A DNA stretch of 64,000 nucleotides from Cloacibacillus porcorum (GTDB lineage: Bacteria > Synergistota > Synergistia > Synergistales > Synergistaceae), in the NCBI RefSeq assembly GCF_001701045.1, contig NZ_CP016757.1:496001-560000 (forward strand). The letters are read 5' to 3'. The notes under the pieces were generated by a model that was not told the origin of the DNA, did not search any database, and worked only from the letters and a program-made list of their open reading frames with translations. The position numbers were made by a program, and so were the translations under genes. Positions 42,449-52,830 of the stretch are shown here, one piece after another (within the stretch, counting starts at the first letter, position 1; each line of letters opens with the position of its first letter).

Positions 42449-43588
42449 CTAGTTGGCGGCTTCGGCCCGTTTTGCCTGGATCTCGTCGGCGATGTCCGAG
42501 AATACGGCGAGCGCCTTGCTGAAGTCGAGGCGGCCAAGCCCGACGCGGAAGTGGTTGGTGTCGAGGCCGAAAGCGCGCTCTCCGATTATGAGCAGCTTTT
42601 TCTCAGTCATGGCACGCTCGCACATCTCCGTCACGTCATAGGGCGGCAGCAGGCGCGGGAAGGCTGTCGAACCGCCGTTGGGCTGTATCCACTGGAAGAG
42701 GTCCCGGTGTTTCTTGAAGAAGGCTTCGGCCATGCCGAGGTTCTCAAGGACTATCTTGTGGTTGCGCTGGAGCAGGTCGGGGGCGTTTCTCATCGCGATC
42801 GTCGCGAGTATTTCGCCGGGGGCGTTGTTGCAGTATGTCGTGTAGTCCTTATATCCGGCGCACTCTTCGATGAGCTGGCGGTTCTTGGAGGCGAGCCAGC
42901 CCATACGCGTACCGGGCAGCCCGTACTTGTTGAGGCCGCCGATGACCGTCGCGCGCGGATAGATGTCAGCGAGGGAGGGGAGCGCCGCCGCGGGATCGTG
43001 TTCCATGCCGCGGTAGGTCTCTTCGTTGAAGACCCAGGTTCCCATGCGGTCCGCGAGGTTGAGTATCCTGTCGAGCTCCGTGCGCACGGGGATGTATCCG
43101 GTCGGGTTGTTGGGGATGTTCATTATAAGCAGCTTTGTCTTCGGCGAGATGTTCTCGGCGAGGAAGTTCACATCGAGGCGCCAGCCCCAGCTTGTGACCT
43201 CCAGCGGCCACTTTATCACCTTGCAGCCGAGCGTGCGTGGCAGCTCGTAGAGCGAGGGAAGCGTCGGGTGCATGACGATCACTTCGTCGCCCGGCTCCAG
43301 CATGTTGTTCATGAAGATGAAGATACCCTCTTCGGGGGTGAGCTCCAGGATGTCGGAGGGGCGGAGAGAGGTGTAGCGTTTGGAGATCGCCTCACGCAGG
43401 GGAGCGAAGCCCGCCGGTCTCGTGTATCCCAGGCTCAGATTGTCCCAGAGTTTCTTGCATTCCGGGTCGGCCATATCCAATATTTCTTTCATTGAGCAGC
43501 TTTCGCAGGAAGACTGGCTCAACGTATATTTTGCCTGTTCCGCATACCGGGCGAATAGTCTTTCGAGCTTGAATGCTTTAATTCTCAT
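42449..43588 (-). CDS. PLP-dependent aminotransferase, class I/II
   Basis: The 379-aa enzyme is fold type I: LGYTRPAGFAPLREAISKRY, IPNNPTGYIPV, VFNEETYRGM and the PLP lysine in GGLNKYGLPGTRMGW. It is only distantly related to the neighbour at 41169. The relatives I recall include class I/II enzymes of unclear substrate and capreomycidine-synthase-like proteins; I cannot name the substrate. It diverges from the GntR-activase-GRE genes. Confidence 0.88.
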   Translation of the reverse strand: MRIKAFKLERLFARYAEQAKYTLSQSSCESCSMKEILDMADPECKKLWDNLSLGYTRPAGFAPLREAISKRYTSLRPSDILELTPEEGIFIFMNNMLEPGDEVIVMHPTLPSLYELPRTLGCKVIKWPLEVTSWGWRLDVNFLAENISPKTKLLIMNIPNNPTGYIPVRTELDRILNLADRMGTWVFNEETYRGMEHDPAAALPSLADIYPRATVIGGLNKYGLPGTRMGWLASKNRQLIEECAGYKDYTTYCNNAPGEILATIAMRNAPDLLQRNHKIVLENLGMAEAFFKKHRDLFQWIQPNGGSTAFPRLLPPYDVTEMCERAMTEKKLLIIGERAFGLDTNHFRVGLGRLDFSKALAVFSDIADEIQAKRAEAAN

Positions 43589-43941
43589 TAAAGTTTCCCC
43601 TTTCGTCTATAGTTCTCGGTGGAGTTTTGCAAACCTTAACGTACCCATTCTTAATTTATACAGTATAACCTTTTTTTAAAAAGCTGTAATCCCTTCTGCC
43701 AATTATTATTCAGCAAATCTTATCTTGATTTATAATATAATAATGCGGTTCTTTAAATGGCTGAAAAGTTTAGGAGAATAATTAGAAAAATATCACGAAA
43801 AATAGGAGTGTGCAGAGGAAAAAACCTTGTTATTACGGAATTAATCGGATGTTTGGTAAATAGAGCCTGAAATGTTTTTAAAAATATATTGCAATCTGAT
43901 ATATCTGTGCTACAATTAGCCTAAGGGGAGGAGAATATCCA
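43589..43941. other. Divergent promoter region (aminotransferase / GntR)
   Basis: An AT-rich 350-base region. TTGCAA (43889-43894) and TACAAT (43911-43916), 16 bases apart, form a good promoter for the GntR gene. No gene is supported. Confidence 0.55.
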
Positions 43942-44658
43942 ATGACGTGCGAATCGCAATTTACTTTAAAGTCGCTCAGAGAACAGGTTTACGATTATCT
44001 CCGCATTCAGATGAATGAGGGAAAGATTCGTGCGGGCGCTTTTCTGAACCTCAACGACATCAGCAGGGAGCTGGGCATGAGCCGGACGCCGCTGCGCGAC
44101 GCGCTCTTCCAGCTTGAATCCGAAGGATTTATCACCATATTCCCGCGGCGCGGAGTCGTAGTAAACGCGCTGACCCTTGAAAAGATACGCAACATCTATG
44201 AAATACTGGGAGCCCTTGAGTCCGCGGTGATCGTCCTCGTGGCGGTCCGCTTCCGCGACAGCGACGCCGACCTGATGGAGAGATACAACCAGCAGATGGG
44301 CAAGGCGCTTGACCAGAACAATTTTTCCGTCTTTTACGACGCGAACCTTAAGTTCCACAACGTGTACCTTGAAATGTCGGACAACGCCGAGATGCTCCAT
44401 TCAATTAAGATACACAAGGAGCGCCTCTACGATTTTCCGCGCAACAAGACCTTTGTCAAGGAGTGGGAGCTTCACTCGCTTGAGGAACACAAAACGATGA
44501 TCGAGATGCTGCGGAACCATGACTTCAACAGCGCCGCCGATTATATCCGCGATGTGCATTGGTCGTTCTCCGTGCAGGAACGCTTTATACGTAAATATTA
44601 TTTTGCCAAGCATCTCGACCTTGACCTATCCGAGGAGGGGAACGGCACAGTTGAGTAA
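43942..44658 (+). CDS. GntR-family regulator (FCD-domain, FadR subfamily)
   Basis: The 238-aa protein has an N-terminal winged helix (LNDISRELGMSRTPLRDALF and QLESEGFITIFPRRGVVV) and an all-helical FCD ligand domain with metal-binding-type residues (FHNVYLEMSDN and the HSLEEHKTMIE segment). GGGGAGGAG precedes it. Its 3' end overlaps the glycyl radical activase gene by eight bases, so it is the first gene of the activase-GRE operon and probably its regulator. Confidence 0.92.
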   Translation: MTCESQFTLKSLREQVYDYLRIQMNEGKIRAGAFLNLNDISRELGMSRTPLRDALFQLESEGFITIFPRRGVVVNALTLEKIRNIYEILGALESAVIVLVAVRFRDSDADLMERYNQQMGKALDQNNFSVFYDANLKFHNVYLEMSDNAEMLHSIKIHKERLYDFPRNKTFVKEWELHSLEEHKTMIEMLRNHDFNSAADYIRDVHWSFSVQERFIRKYYFAKHLDLDLSEEGNGTVE

Positions 44659-45556
44659 GACGGGAATCATCTTTGATATAAAGAGATATTCAATACACGA
44701 CGGCCCCGGTACGCGTACGACGGTACATCTAAAGGGATGCCCGCTGGCCTGCTGGTGGTGCCATAATCCGGAGAGCCAGTCCGTGGCGCCGGTGGTGCTT
44801 TTCCGCGGTGAGAAGTGCATCGGCTGCGGCTCCTGCGTTAAGAGCTGCCACAACGGCGCGATCTCCGTGCGGGGCGGGACCCTCGTGACGGACGACGGCC
44901 TCTGCGACGGCTGCGGCAAATGCTGCGAGGTCTGTCCGCCCGAAGCGCGCGAGCTCTGCGGCAGACACTATACCGTCGACGAACTGATGACGCAGCTCCA
45001 CAAGGACGAGATATTCTTCCGCGACGGAGGCGGCGTGACCTTCTCCGGAGGCGAGCCCTTCATGCAGCCGGAGTTCCTCTTTGAGGCGCTGGATGCCTGC
45101 GGCCGGGCCGGTTATCATCGGACGCTCGACACCTGCGGCTTCGTGAGCAAAAGCGTTATCACGGATTCGGTGAAGCGCGCGGATCTTTACCTCTACGACG
45201 TAAAGCATATGGACCCGGAGAAACATAAGGAATACACCGGCGTGGACAACGTAGTGATCCTTGAGAATCTGCGGGCGATATCGGAGGCCGGCGCGAAGAT
45301 CAACATCCGCGTCCCCTTCATGCCGGGGCTCAACAGCGGCGACGAGAACATGCACGCCCTCGGCAGGTTCGTCCAGCCACTTAAAGGCATCACGGGCGTC
45401 AACATCCTGCCCTATCACACGGTGGCGAAGGGCAAGCACGATCGCTGGCACATGGAATATAAGCTCAGCGACCTGCTGCCGCCTACGGAGAACCAGACGC
45501 GCCACGCGGCCGGTATCCTCGAGGGGTACGGCCTAAAGGTACATATCGGAGGATAA
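44651..45556 (+). CDS. Glycyl-radical enzyme activating enzyme (radical SAM)
   Basis: The protein of about 301 residues starts at TTG (44651) with GAGGGG ten bases upstream; the open frame further upstream lies inside the GntR gene and is not used. It carries the activase motif DGPGTRTTVHLKGCPLACWW with C-x3-C-x2-C, and an inserted ferredoxin-like domain (CIGCGSCVKSC, CDGCGKCCEVCPPEA). VTFSGGEPFMQ is the radical-SAM GGE motif. It installs the glycyl radical in the enzyme encoded next. Confidence 0.94.
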   Translation: MSKTGIIFDIKRYSIHDGPGTRTTVHLKGCPLACWWCHNPESQSVAPVVLFRGEKCIGCGSCVKSCHNGAISVRGGTLVTDDGLCDGCGKCCEVCPPEARELCGRHYTVDELMTQLHKDEIFFRDGGGVTFSGGEPFMQPEFLFEALDACGRAGYHRTLDTCGFVSKSVITDSVKRADLYLYDVKHMDPEKHKEYTGVDNVVILENLRAISEAGAKINIRVPFMPGLNSGDENMHALGRFVQPLKGITGVNILPYHTVAKGKHDRWHMEYKLSDLLPPTENQTRHAAGILEGYGLKVHIGG

Positions 45557-45650
45557 CCGCCAGCGGCGGTATAAGATAAAACGGCAATAAAAGGCTCCAG
45601 CGCTTAGAGAGACGAACTTATTTCATATTGACAACGGGAGGTAATAGATC

Positions 45651-48011
45651 ATGAACGAAAGAATCCAGCGTCTGCGTGACGAAAGCTTTGACACCCACCC
45701 TTCAATCGACATCGAAAGGGCCCTGCTTGAGACCGAATTTTACCGCGAGAACGAGGGCAAGCTCCCAATGCCTGTGCTGCGCGCGGCGAACTTCAAGCAC
45801 ATCTGCGAAAACAAGACGATATATATCGGACCCGAAGAGCTCATCGTCGGAGAGCGCGGCCCCAAACCGAAGGCCGTTTCGACCTTCCCCGAACTGACCT
45901 GCCACTCAAGGCAGGACTTTGAGATCCTCACGACGCGCGCCCAGCAGAACTACACCGTGTCTCCCGAGGATATGGACACCTATGAGAAGGTCGTCGAGCC
46001 CTACTGGCGCGGCCGCTGCATGAGAGACCGCCTCTTCGAGCGTATGCCCGAGGACTGGACGCTGCTCTACGAGGCCGGCACCTTCACAGAGTTCGGCGAA
46101 CAGCGCGCCCTTGGACATACCGCCCTTGACAACCTTATCTATCAGAAGGGCGCCCTCGACCTTAAAAAAGATATCGAAGCCTCCCGCGCGAAGCTGGACT
46201 TCATCAACGACCCCGAAGCCACCGCGAAAGACGAACAGCTCCAGGGTATGGCGATCTCCTGCGACGCGGTGATCATCTTCGCCGAGCGCCACGCGGAGCT
46301 TGCCGAAAAGATGGCGGCGGAGGAGAAGGACGAGAGACGCAGGGCCGAACTTCTTAAGATAGCCGAAGTCTGCCGTCACGTTCCCGCGCACGCCCCCAGC
46401 AACTTCTGGGAGGCGGTGCAGATGTACTGGTTCGTCCACCTCGGAACGATAACCGAGCTGAACGGCTGGGACGCCATGAGCCCCGGACATCTCGACCAGC
46501 ACCTCGCCCCCTTCTACGCGAAGGGCATCGCCGACGGCTCTCTCACGCGCGACGAGGCGAAGGAGCTTCTCTCCTGCCTCTGGATCAAAGTCAACAACAC
46601 CCCCGCGCCTCCGAAGGTCGGCGTCACGGCGAAGGAGAGCGGCACATATAACGATTTTACAAACATCAACCTCGCGGGACTCAAAAGAGACGGCTCCGAC
46701 GGTTCCAGCGAAGTCACCTACATCTGCCTGGAGATATTTGACGAACTGCGCCTTCTCCAGCCGCAGGGCAACATTCAGGTCAGCGAGCGCACGCCGGACA
46801 ACGTGCTGCGCGCCGCGGCCAGAGTATTCCGCAACGGCATGGGCTATCCCTCGATGTTCAACGCTGACATGGTCATTCAGGAGCAGATGCGCGTAGGCAA
46901 GACCCTTGAAGACGCGCGCGAAGGCGGCACCAGCGGCTGCATCGAGACCGGCTGCGCCGGTAAGGAGGCATATCTGCTTCACGGCTATCTCAACGTGCCG
47001 AAGCTCCTTGAATACGCCCTCTCCAACGGAGTCGACCTTCTCACCGGCAAACAGGTGAGCATCAAGACCGGCGAACTTTCGGAGTTCAAGACCTTCGACG
47101 ACCTCTACGCGGCCTTTGAAAAGCAGATGGCCTACGCGATAGAGACCAAGATCGGCGTCGACAACTACCTCCGCTACCAGTACGCGACGAACATGGCGGC
47201 CACCTACCTCTCATGCGTCATCCGCGACTGCATCCAAAAGGGCAAGGACTACTACAACGGCGGCCCGCGCTACAACAGCGACTACATCCAGTGCTGCGGC
47301 ATCGGCACCATCACCGACAGCCTCTCCGCGATCAAAAAGCACGTCTATGACGACGGCACCTACACGCTGCAGCAGGTGGTCGAGGCGATGAAGGCCAACT
47401 GGGAGGGACACGAGGAGATGCGTCTCACCCTCTGGAACAAGACGCCCTTCTTCGGCAACGACGACGACTATGCCGACGACCTGATGAAGAGGGTTTACAA
47501 CAGCCTCTTCAACAACATCGACGGCAAGCACAGCATCCTCGGGCCGACCTACCACCTTAACATGCTCTCCACGACCTGCCACAACTACTTCGGTCAGAAG
47601 CTCGCGGCGACCCCCAACGGGCGCTTCAGCGGCATGCCCGAGTCCGACGGTACCTCGCCGAGCCACGGCGCTGACAGAAACGGGCCGACGGCGGTTGCCA
47701 AGTCCCTCGCGAAGATGGACCAGGTCAAATCAGGCGGAACGCTCCTCAACCAGCGCTTCCTGCCCTCCGTGCTCGCGGGAGAAGAGGGGATCGAGGGCGT
47801 CAAGAACCTCATCCGCTCCTACTTCAAGCTCGGCGGACACCACATCCAGTTCAACGTCGTCGACGAAGATACGCTGCGCGACGCGCAGACGAATCCCGAC
47901 AAATACCGCGGCCTCCTGGTCCGCGTCGCCGGCTACAGCGACTACTTCGTAGATCTCGACAACTATCAGCAGGAAGAGATCATCGCGAGAAACGCGCAGG
48001 AGGGTTTCTAA
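45651..48011 (+). CDS. Glycyl radical enzyme, HypD-like (4-hydroxyproline dehydratase family)
   Basis: The 786-aa enzyme has the thiyl cysteine Cys430 and general-base Glu432 in GTSGCIETGC and the radical Gly761 in LVRVAGYSDYF; their 331-residue spacing equals that of the known trans-4-hydroxy-L-proline dehydratase HypD (Cys434/Gly765). Long stretches recall HypD (TELNGWDAMSPGHLDQHL, NNTPAPPKVGVTAKES, GGTLLNQRF, GGHHIQFNV). HypD makes pyrroline-5-carboxylate from hydroxyproline; no proC gene is in the window. A related substrate is possible, so I name the family rather than the reaction. Confidence 0.85.
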   Translation: MNERIQRLRDESFDTHPSIDIERALLETEFYRENEGKLPMPVLRAANFKHICENKTIYIGPEELIVGERGPKPKAVSTFPELTCHSRQDFEILTTRAQQNYTVSPEDMDTYEKVVEPYWRGRCMRDRLFERMPEDWTLLYEAGTFTEFGEQRALGHTALDNLIYQKGALDLKKDIEASRAKLDFINDPEATAKDEQLQGMAISCDAVIIFAERHAELAEKMAAEEKDERRRAELLKIAEVCRHVPAHAPSNFWEAVQMYWFVHLGTITELNGWDAMSPGHLDQHLAPFYAKGIADGSLTRDEAKELLSCLWIKVNNTPAPPKVGVTAKESGTYNDFTNINLAGLKRDGSDGSSEVTYICLEIFDELRLLQPQGNIQVSERTPDNVLRAAARVFRNGMGYPSMFNADMVIQEQMRVGKTLEDAREGGTSGCIETGCAGKEAYLLHGYLNVPKLLEYALSNGVDLLTGKQVSIKTGELSEFKTFDDLYAAFEKQMAYAIETKIGVDNYLRYQYATNMAATYLSCVIRDCIQKGKDYYNGGPRYNSDYIQCCGIGTITDSLSAIKKHVYDDGTYTLQQVVEAMKANWEGHEEMRLTLWNKTPFFGNDDDYADDLMKRVYNSLFNNIDGKHSILGPTYHLNMLSTTCHNYFGQKLAATPNGRFSGMPESDGTSPSHGADRNGPTAVAKSLAKMDQVKSGGTLLNQRFLPSVLAGEEGIEGVKNLIRSYFKLGGHHIQFNVVDEDTLRDAQTNPDKYRGLLVRVAGYSDYFVDLDNYQQEEIIARNAQEGF

Positions 48012-48054
48012 GCCTGGCGGCACAGATAGTAACAATTAGAGCAATAAAATAGAT

Positions 48055-48095
48055 ACGCATAAATCCCGTGACGGCAGTTCACGGGATTTATGCGT
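48055..48095. terminator. Long perfect hairpin downstream of the glycyl radical enzyme
   Basis: ACGCATAAATCCCGTGA (48055-48071) and TCACGGGATTTATGCGT (48079-48095) form a 17-bp perfect stem with loop CGGCAGT. There is no strong T run, so termination or RNA stabilisation are both possible. The rest of 48096-48380 is AT-rich with a TATAAT-like box near 48297; no gene is seen. Confidence 0.65.
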
Positions 48096-48380
48096 GTAAA
48101 GAGATATAAATTACCGTGGGACGGCCGGAATTGAAAAAGACACAGTGGCGGGCGACGCTGCCGATGAAAAAAGCCGATGATTATACTTGCTCTTTTTATA
48201 AACAATAAAAATTATCATATAACAATATAGAATCAAAATAATTGATAAAATAAAGCTAATAAACTATAAATTATGTAGATTTATGAAAAAAAGTTATATA
48301 ATAAGAATGACGGCCTCTGGTCCTTGAATTTATACCGGGGATAAAGTCCGCAAAATACTATATAGAAGGAGAGCTCCAAA

Positions 48381-51300
48381 ATGTTTCGGGTAATCAAGAC
48401 GGCAAAAGCAGTCGGCGTATTAGTGATTGTGTTGTATATGTGTATACGGGGGGGGGTATGGCTTACATGTAGCATTTGCTGAGGATATTACCACACCGAT
48501 TACCAACGGAGATAATGTATTTACCGGCGATAGCTCAATAAATGTTAATAACGGCGCTGCCATAAAGGTGAACGGCGGAAATGAAACAAATATCACAATC
48601 AATGAAGGAACTCTGTTGATAGAGGGGTATGATTGGGACGGAGCGGCATATGTTTCCGGCGGTGGAAAGTTAAATTTTTACGGCGGCGATATTACTCTGG
48701 AGAATAAATATAACGCTTATTATGTAGATACGGTGAGGGTAAATGGGATCGACTCAAAGGTTTCTTTTCACAATGAGAACACCTTGATTAAAGGAAAAAG
48801 CAGCTACGGTCTCAGCTTGATTAATGGTGCGGCGGGATATGCCGAGAACCTTATAATAGCTCTTGACCGATCCGGCGGGACCTTTACGCGAGAAGACGAG
48901 ACTCTTGGTATATTGGTTGGTACTAACGGATCGTTTGAGGCGAATGGCACAGTCGATATCTCGGTAAAGGGCAACAATGAATATGATTCATATGTAGCGG
49001 CACTTCACATTCGAGATGGGCAAACAGTCGACTTTAATAAAACCGCCTCACTCAAAGCCGAAGGCGGTTACAACCAAGCCTATGGCATCATGGCGGATTA
49101 TGCCCAGGAAATTAACTTTAAAGATAAACTTACCATAGCGGCGCAGGACGCTAAATTTTCAAATACGGGAATATATCTAAACGAAATAGATGGAGCCGCT
49201 TTCAACGGTTTGGATGTCGCCGCCAGCGGCGGTGACAGCACTGCGGACGGAAGCTCCGCTACAGGAGTCATCATTAGCGGAGTAGGGAGAACAACCTTCG
49301 GCGGAGAAACCAGGATTACGGCCAAAGATAATGCCTCTGTCAACAATGGTATGCTTGTGGAATGGAATTCCAATGTGTCTATGGGCAGGACGGAGATAAC
49401 GGCCAGCGGCGGAAAAAGTGCCGCGGGGCTGCTTTTAAGTTTTTATAGCAATGTTGATTTTGAAGATACGCTGAAGGTAAATGTCTCCGGCGGCTCTAAA
49501 CAAAATAACGGCATAAATATATATAAGGAAAGCGCAATGACCGCGGGCGACGTCATCGTAAATGCCGGCGGCGAGGATGCCACCGCCTTTGCCGTCACCG
49601 ACGGCAGCAGTGCGTCCCTGAGCGGCGCGCTCGAGCTTTACGTGGGAGAGGGCGGCAGTCAAAAGGGTTTGATGGTGACGGAGAAGGGAAGCAGCTTTCA
49701 TGGAAAAGAGGCGGAAATACAGGTTGGCGGCGATTCCGGCGTCGCGCTATACGTTGAAACAGGCGGAAAGGCCGTCTTTGACGGCGATGCGGCGATAGCG
49801 GCGAAGACCGGCGCTCACGTGCATGGAGACGGCAGCGCCGCCGTCTTTTCCAAAGGCTTTGACACTCAGGGCAGGGATACGCTGCTGGAAGCCTTTTCCA
49901 AAGGGACGCTTGAAGTCAATAAGGATTCGTCGGGAACAGTAATGTTCACGGGAAAGACAAATATCGAAAAAACGGTCGAACTCGAAAACGGCGTTATATT
50001 CCGCGAACCTGACGGCGTGATCAATATGAACCTGAACGGCGCCGGCTCATACTGGAGACTCACGGGCGACAGCTCCCTTACCAACATCAGCAGCAACTCC
50101 TCGCTGATCGATATGACCGCGGACGGCGGCGCATTCAGCGTCCTGGCAACCGATAATCTGGCGGGCAGCGGCGGCTGGGTGAAAATGGACATCGACGCCT
50201 CAAAAAATACCAACAACAGCGACATGATCCTTGTAAAGGAAAAATTCAGCGGCAGCCAGTATATAGATCTGAACCGCGTGGACGCCGGAGAGGTAACGGC
50301 GGCCGCCGGCACCGTCCTCGCTAAGGTAAAGGATAATCAGGGCGTTTTCCTGGCAAACGATAATGAAGGGACTCTGTTCTATGACAGATATTTGCTTGAC
50401 CAGACGGAGAGCGGGACGGAGGGTTATACGGTAGACTGGTATCTCAAAGAGGTAACGCATGTAATTCCGGAGGAAAAACCGACCACCTCTGTGGCGACGG
50501 TAAAAGCCCTCAGCGCTCTGAACTATCATACATGGCGCTCTGAGAATGACAAACTTATGCAGCGCATGGGCGATCTTCGGAAAAGCGCGGGAGCGGACAG
50601 GGGCGCGTGGTTCAGGGTAAGAGGCAGCAAAATAAATATGGGAGGCGACAGCGGTTTTGAGAACAAGTATGTCTCCTATGAGGTCGGATACGACTTGGTA
50701 GCCAAACGTACCGATAAGTATACCAGATACGCGGGAGCGGCTTTCAGCTATACGGACGGCGACAGCTCCTATGCCCGCGGCGACGGAGAAAACTCAGGCA
50801 AAGCCGTGAGCCTCTATCTCACCCATCTGTACAACAGCGGCCATTACCTCGATATGGTTTTCAAACTGGGAAACTGGGATAACGATTTTACCGTGTATGA
50901 TACCAAAGGCAATAGAATAAAAGGAGACACTGAAAACACAGGAATATCCTTCAGTTTGGAATACGGACGAAAATGCGCTATCGGAAAGAACGGCTGGTAT
51001 ATTGAACCGCAGGCGCAGCTTACATATGGATATCTGTACGGAGACTCGTTTGCCCTGAGCAACGGAGTGGCAATAAAGCAGGATGGCATCGACAGCCTTG
51101 TCGGAAGGGTCGGCTTTAACCTTGGATGGGATATAAGCAAAAACTCCAATGTCTATCTTAAGGCCAATCTGATGCATGAATTCTGCGGCGGCTATGGCAT
51201 AAGCATGTCCGACGGCAGCGGGCGCCTCAAGCTGACGGGAGATTACGGCGACACATGGTTCGAATATGGGATCGGGTGTGCCATCCAAACAGGTAAGAAC

Positions 51301-51390
51301 AATCATCTCTACTTTGATCTGGAGAGCAGCGAGGGCGGCGAGCTGGACAAAGAGTGGCAGTGGAATGTCGGTATGAGATGGGATATCTAG
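48381..51390 (+). CDS. Autotransporter (pertactin-like passenger, beta-barrel), out of frame at a poly-G tract
   Basis: The likely start at 48381 (GGAG nine bases upstream) reads MFRVIKTAKAVGVLVIVLYM then meets nine G (48448-48456) and stops within 14 codons. Removing one G joins it to YGLHVAFAEDITTPITNG, completing a signal peptide cleaved after AFA, and to one open reading of about 980 codons. The passenger is a repetitive right-handed beta-helix type sequence (many GG/N/T segments). The last 270 residues are an autotransporter barrel (RGAWFRVRGSKINMGG) ending in WQWNVGMRWDI with a terminal hydrophobic residue. Phase variation or a sequencing slip accounts for the break. Confidence 0.85.
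48448..48456. repeat. Poly-G9 tract in the autotransporter signal peptide
   Basis: Nine consecutive G within the first 30 codons. Eight (or eleven) G would put the signal peptide and the passenger in one frame. Confidence 0.85.
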
Positions 51391-51517
51391 CGTATTGATA
51401 TCCCCGGCTGATAAAGAACCGCAGCGGTCTTTTCAAGCCGGCGGCGGCCGTCATGCTCCCGGAGTCTGTCGAAGAGCGTGTAACGGTCTAACGGCCATTT
51501 AATCCTAAACGGCGGAT

Positions 51518-51560
51518 AGGCCGCTGTAAATCAGGAAAACTGGTTTACAGCGGCCTTCAA
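51518..51560 (+). terminator. Terminator of the autotransporter gene
   Basis: AGGCCGCTGTAAA (51518-51530) pairs perfectly with TTTACAGCGGCCT (51544-51556), followed by TCAAATTTT. Confidence 0.75.
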
Positions 51561-51646
51561 ATTTTGTAATGCCCTGTATAAAAACGCGTGGTCGGCAAAA
51601 TCACCGTTCTTTTTCAGTTTATGTTTACCGATGATTTAAATACAAA

Positions 51647-51680
51647 AGGAGAGAGAGCCGTGAACACAGCTCTCTCTCCT
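51647..51680 (-). terminator. Terminator of the C45 hydrolase / AbgT operon
   Basis: AGGAGAGAGAGC and GCTCTCTCTCCT form a 12-bp perfect stem with a 10-base loop. On the minus strand it is followed by TTTTGTATTT. Confidence 0.82.
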
Positions 51681-51732
51681 CTTGTATATGGGATGGATAC
51701 ACGAAGCGTGGCAGAAGTTTTATCGGCCCTCT

Positions 51733-52818
51733 CTAAAGGTCATACCTCACATATTCTCCGCAGCAGGGCGTGCCTTTGCAGATGTAGGCGCTGCCGGCGC
51801 GCAGGTCGTAAACTACCGAGGCGATCGTCTGCCATACGCCGTTGGGGTCCAGCTCGCCTTTGGGGAGGTGGGTGCAGAGCGCTTCGATGCAGTCCGCCTG
51901 CGGGTAGGTGTCGGCGGCTCCGGGGAAGGTTTCGTGGTTGGAGAGGGCCTGGAAGATGTCTTCCTTTGTAATGTGTCCGTGGCTCTCCAGCAGAATCTTT
52001 CTGAGCATTTTGTCTCTGAATTTATTGTCATGGGCCGTGCAGTATTCCGCGCCGGCGACAAAGTGGTTGGCGTGTGTGACGATGCCACTCTCAGGGGTGA
52101 GACGGAATACCTTTTTGGGGGTCGTCTCAAGATCCGCCGCAAGGTCCTCGCCCGAGGCGAGCATGTAGTTGCAGGAGACGCTTCTTTTGCCCTCGTATAT
52201 CAGCTTTTCCGCCTCTTTGAAGTTTTTCGAGTTTAGTACCCGGCGGCGCAGGAAGGTCACGGGGATACCCGGCTCGCCTCCGTCGAGCGTCGAGGTGAGG
52301 TTGTTGGCGCAGATTCCGACGCCGTGGCTGTTGAAGCCGTTTCTTACCAGCTGTCCCGCCTCCGCGATGCCCAATATTCTTGTTCCTTCGCAGTCGTCGA
52401 TGGAAATTATCACCGCGTTGTCCATCACCCAGGGGCGGTAATCCCAGTTCTGCGCCAGGAAAACCTTACCGCTGCCGGTCGCCTCCGTGAGTATTGAGGC
52501 GCTGGTGCACTCCTTCGGCTTGTCCTTGAGCAGTTCGTAACGGCAGTTGAGGGCCATTACATCGCCGAGCTCCACGCCCGCCCCCTGGGCGACGCCGCGC
52601 GCCTCCGTGAGCTCCGCGGGGCACTCCCTTTCAAGCAGCGGCAGGTACTGCGCGGAACGTCTGCCGATCTCTTCCCAGGAGAGGTTTCTCGCGAGGAAAT
52701 GCCTTTTGTAGTTCTCAATGCCTCCGAGGATCTGCGCCGCCGCCTGAGCGCCGTACTGCAGCCCCCTTTCGAAGGGATCGGCGGATTTTATCTTTACCAG
52801 TGTGAATCTGTTCATCAT
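51733..52818 (-). CDS. C45-family Ntn hydrolase (acyl-CoA:6-APA acyltransferase-like)
   Basis: The 361-aa protein matches the C45 peptidase family, whose autocleavage exposes an N-terminal cysteine: here KPKECTSASILT near residue 104, after ALNCRYELL. VFLAQNWDYRPW and FNSHGVGICANNL are typical. Members hydrolyse amide bonds of small acyl amino acids or peptides. The gene follows an AbgT-type transporter on the same strand by 12 bases, so uptake and hydrolysis of an N-acyl amino acid or dipeptide-like compound is a sensible inference. Confidence 0.85.
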   Translation of the reverse strand: MMNRFTLVKIKSADPFERGLQYGAQAAAQILGGIENYKRHFLARNLSWEEIGRRSAQYLPLLERECPAELTEARGVAQGAGVELGDVMALNCRYELLKDKPKECTSASILTEATGSGKVFLAQNWDYRPWVMDNAVIISIDDCEGTRILGIAEAGQLVRNGFNSHGVGICANNLTSTLDGGEPGIPVTFLRRRVLNSKNFKEAEKLIYEGKRSVSCNYMLASGEDLAADLETTPKKVFRLTPESGIVTHANHFVAGAEYCTAHDNKFRDKMLRKILLESHGHITKEDIFQALSNHETFPGAADTYPQADCIEALCTHLPKGELDPNGVWQTIASVVYDLRAGSAYICKGTPCCGEYVRYDL

Positions 52819-52830
52819 ATTTTCCTCTCT

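Noticed and set aside
44519-44650. N-terminal extension of the radical activase into the GntR gene
   Set aside because: The sequence there is the GntR coding region in another frame; the activase family starts close to KTGIIFDIKRYS, matching TTG at 44651.
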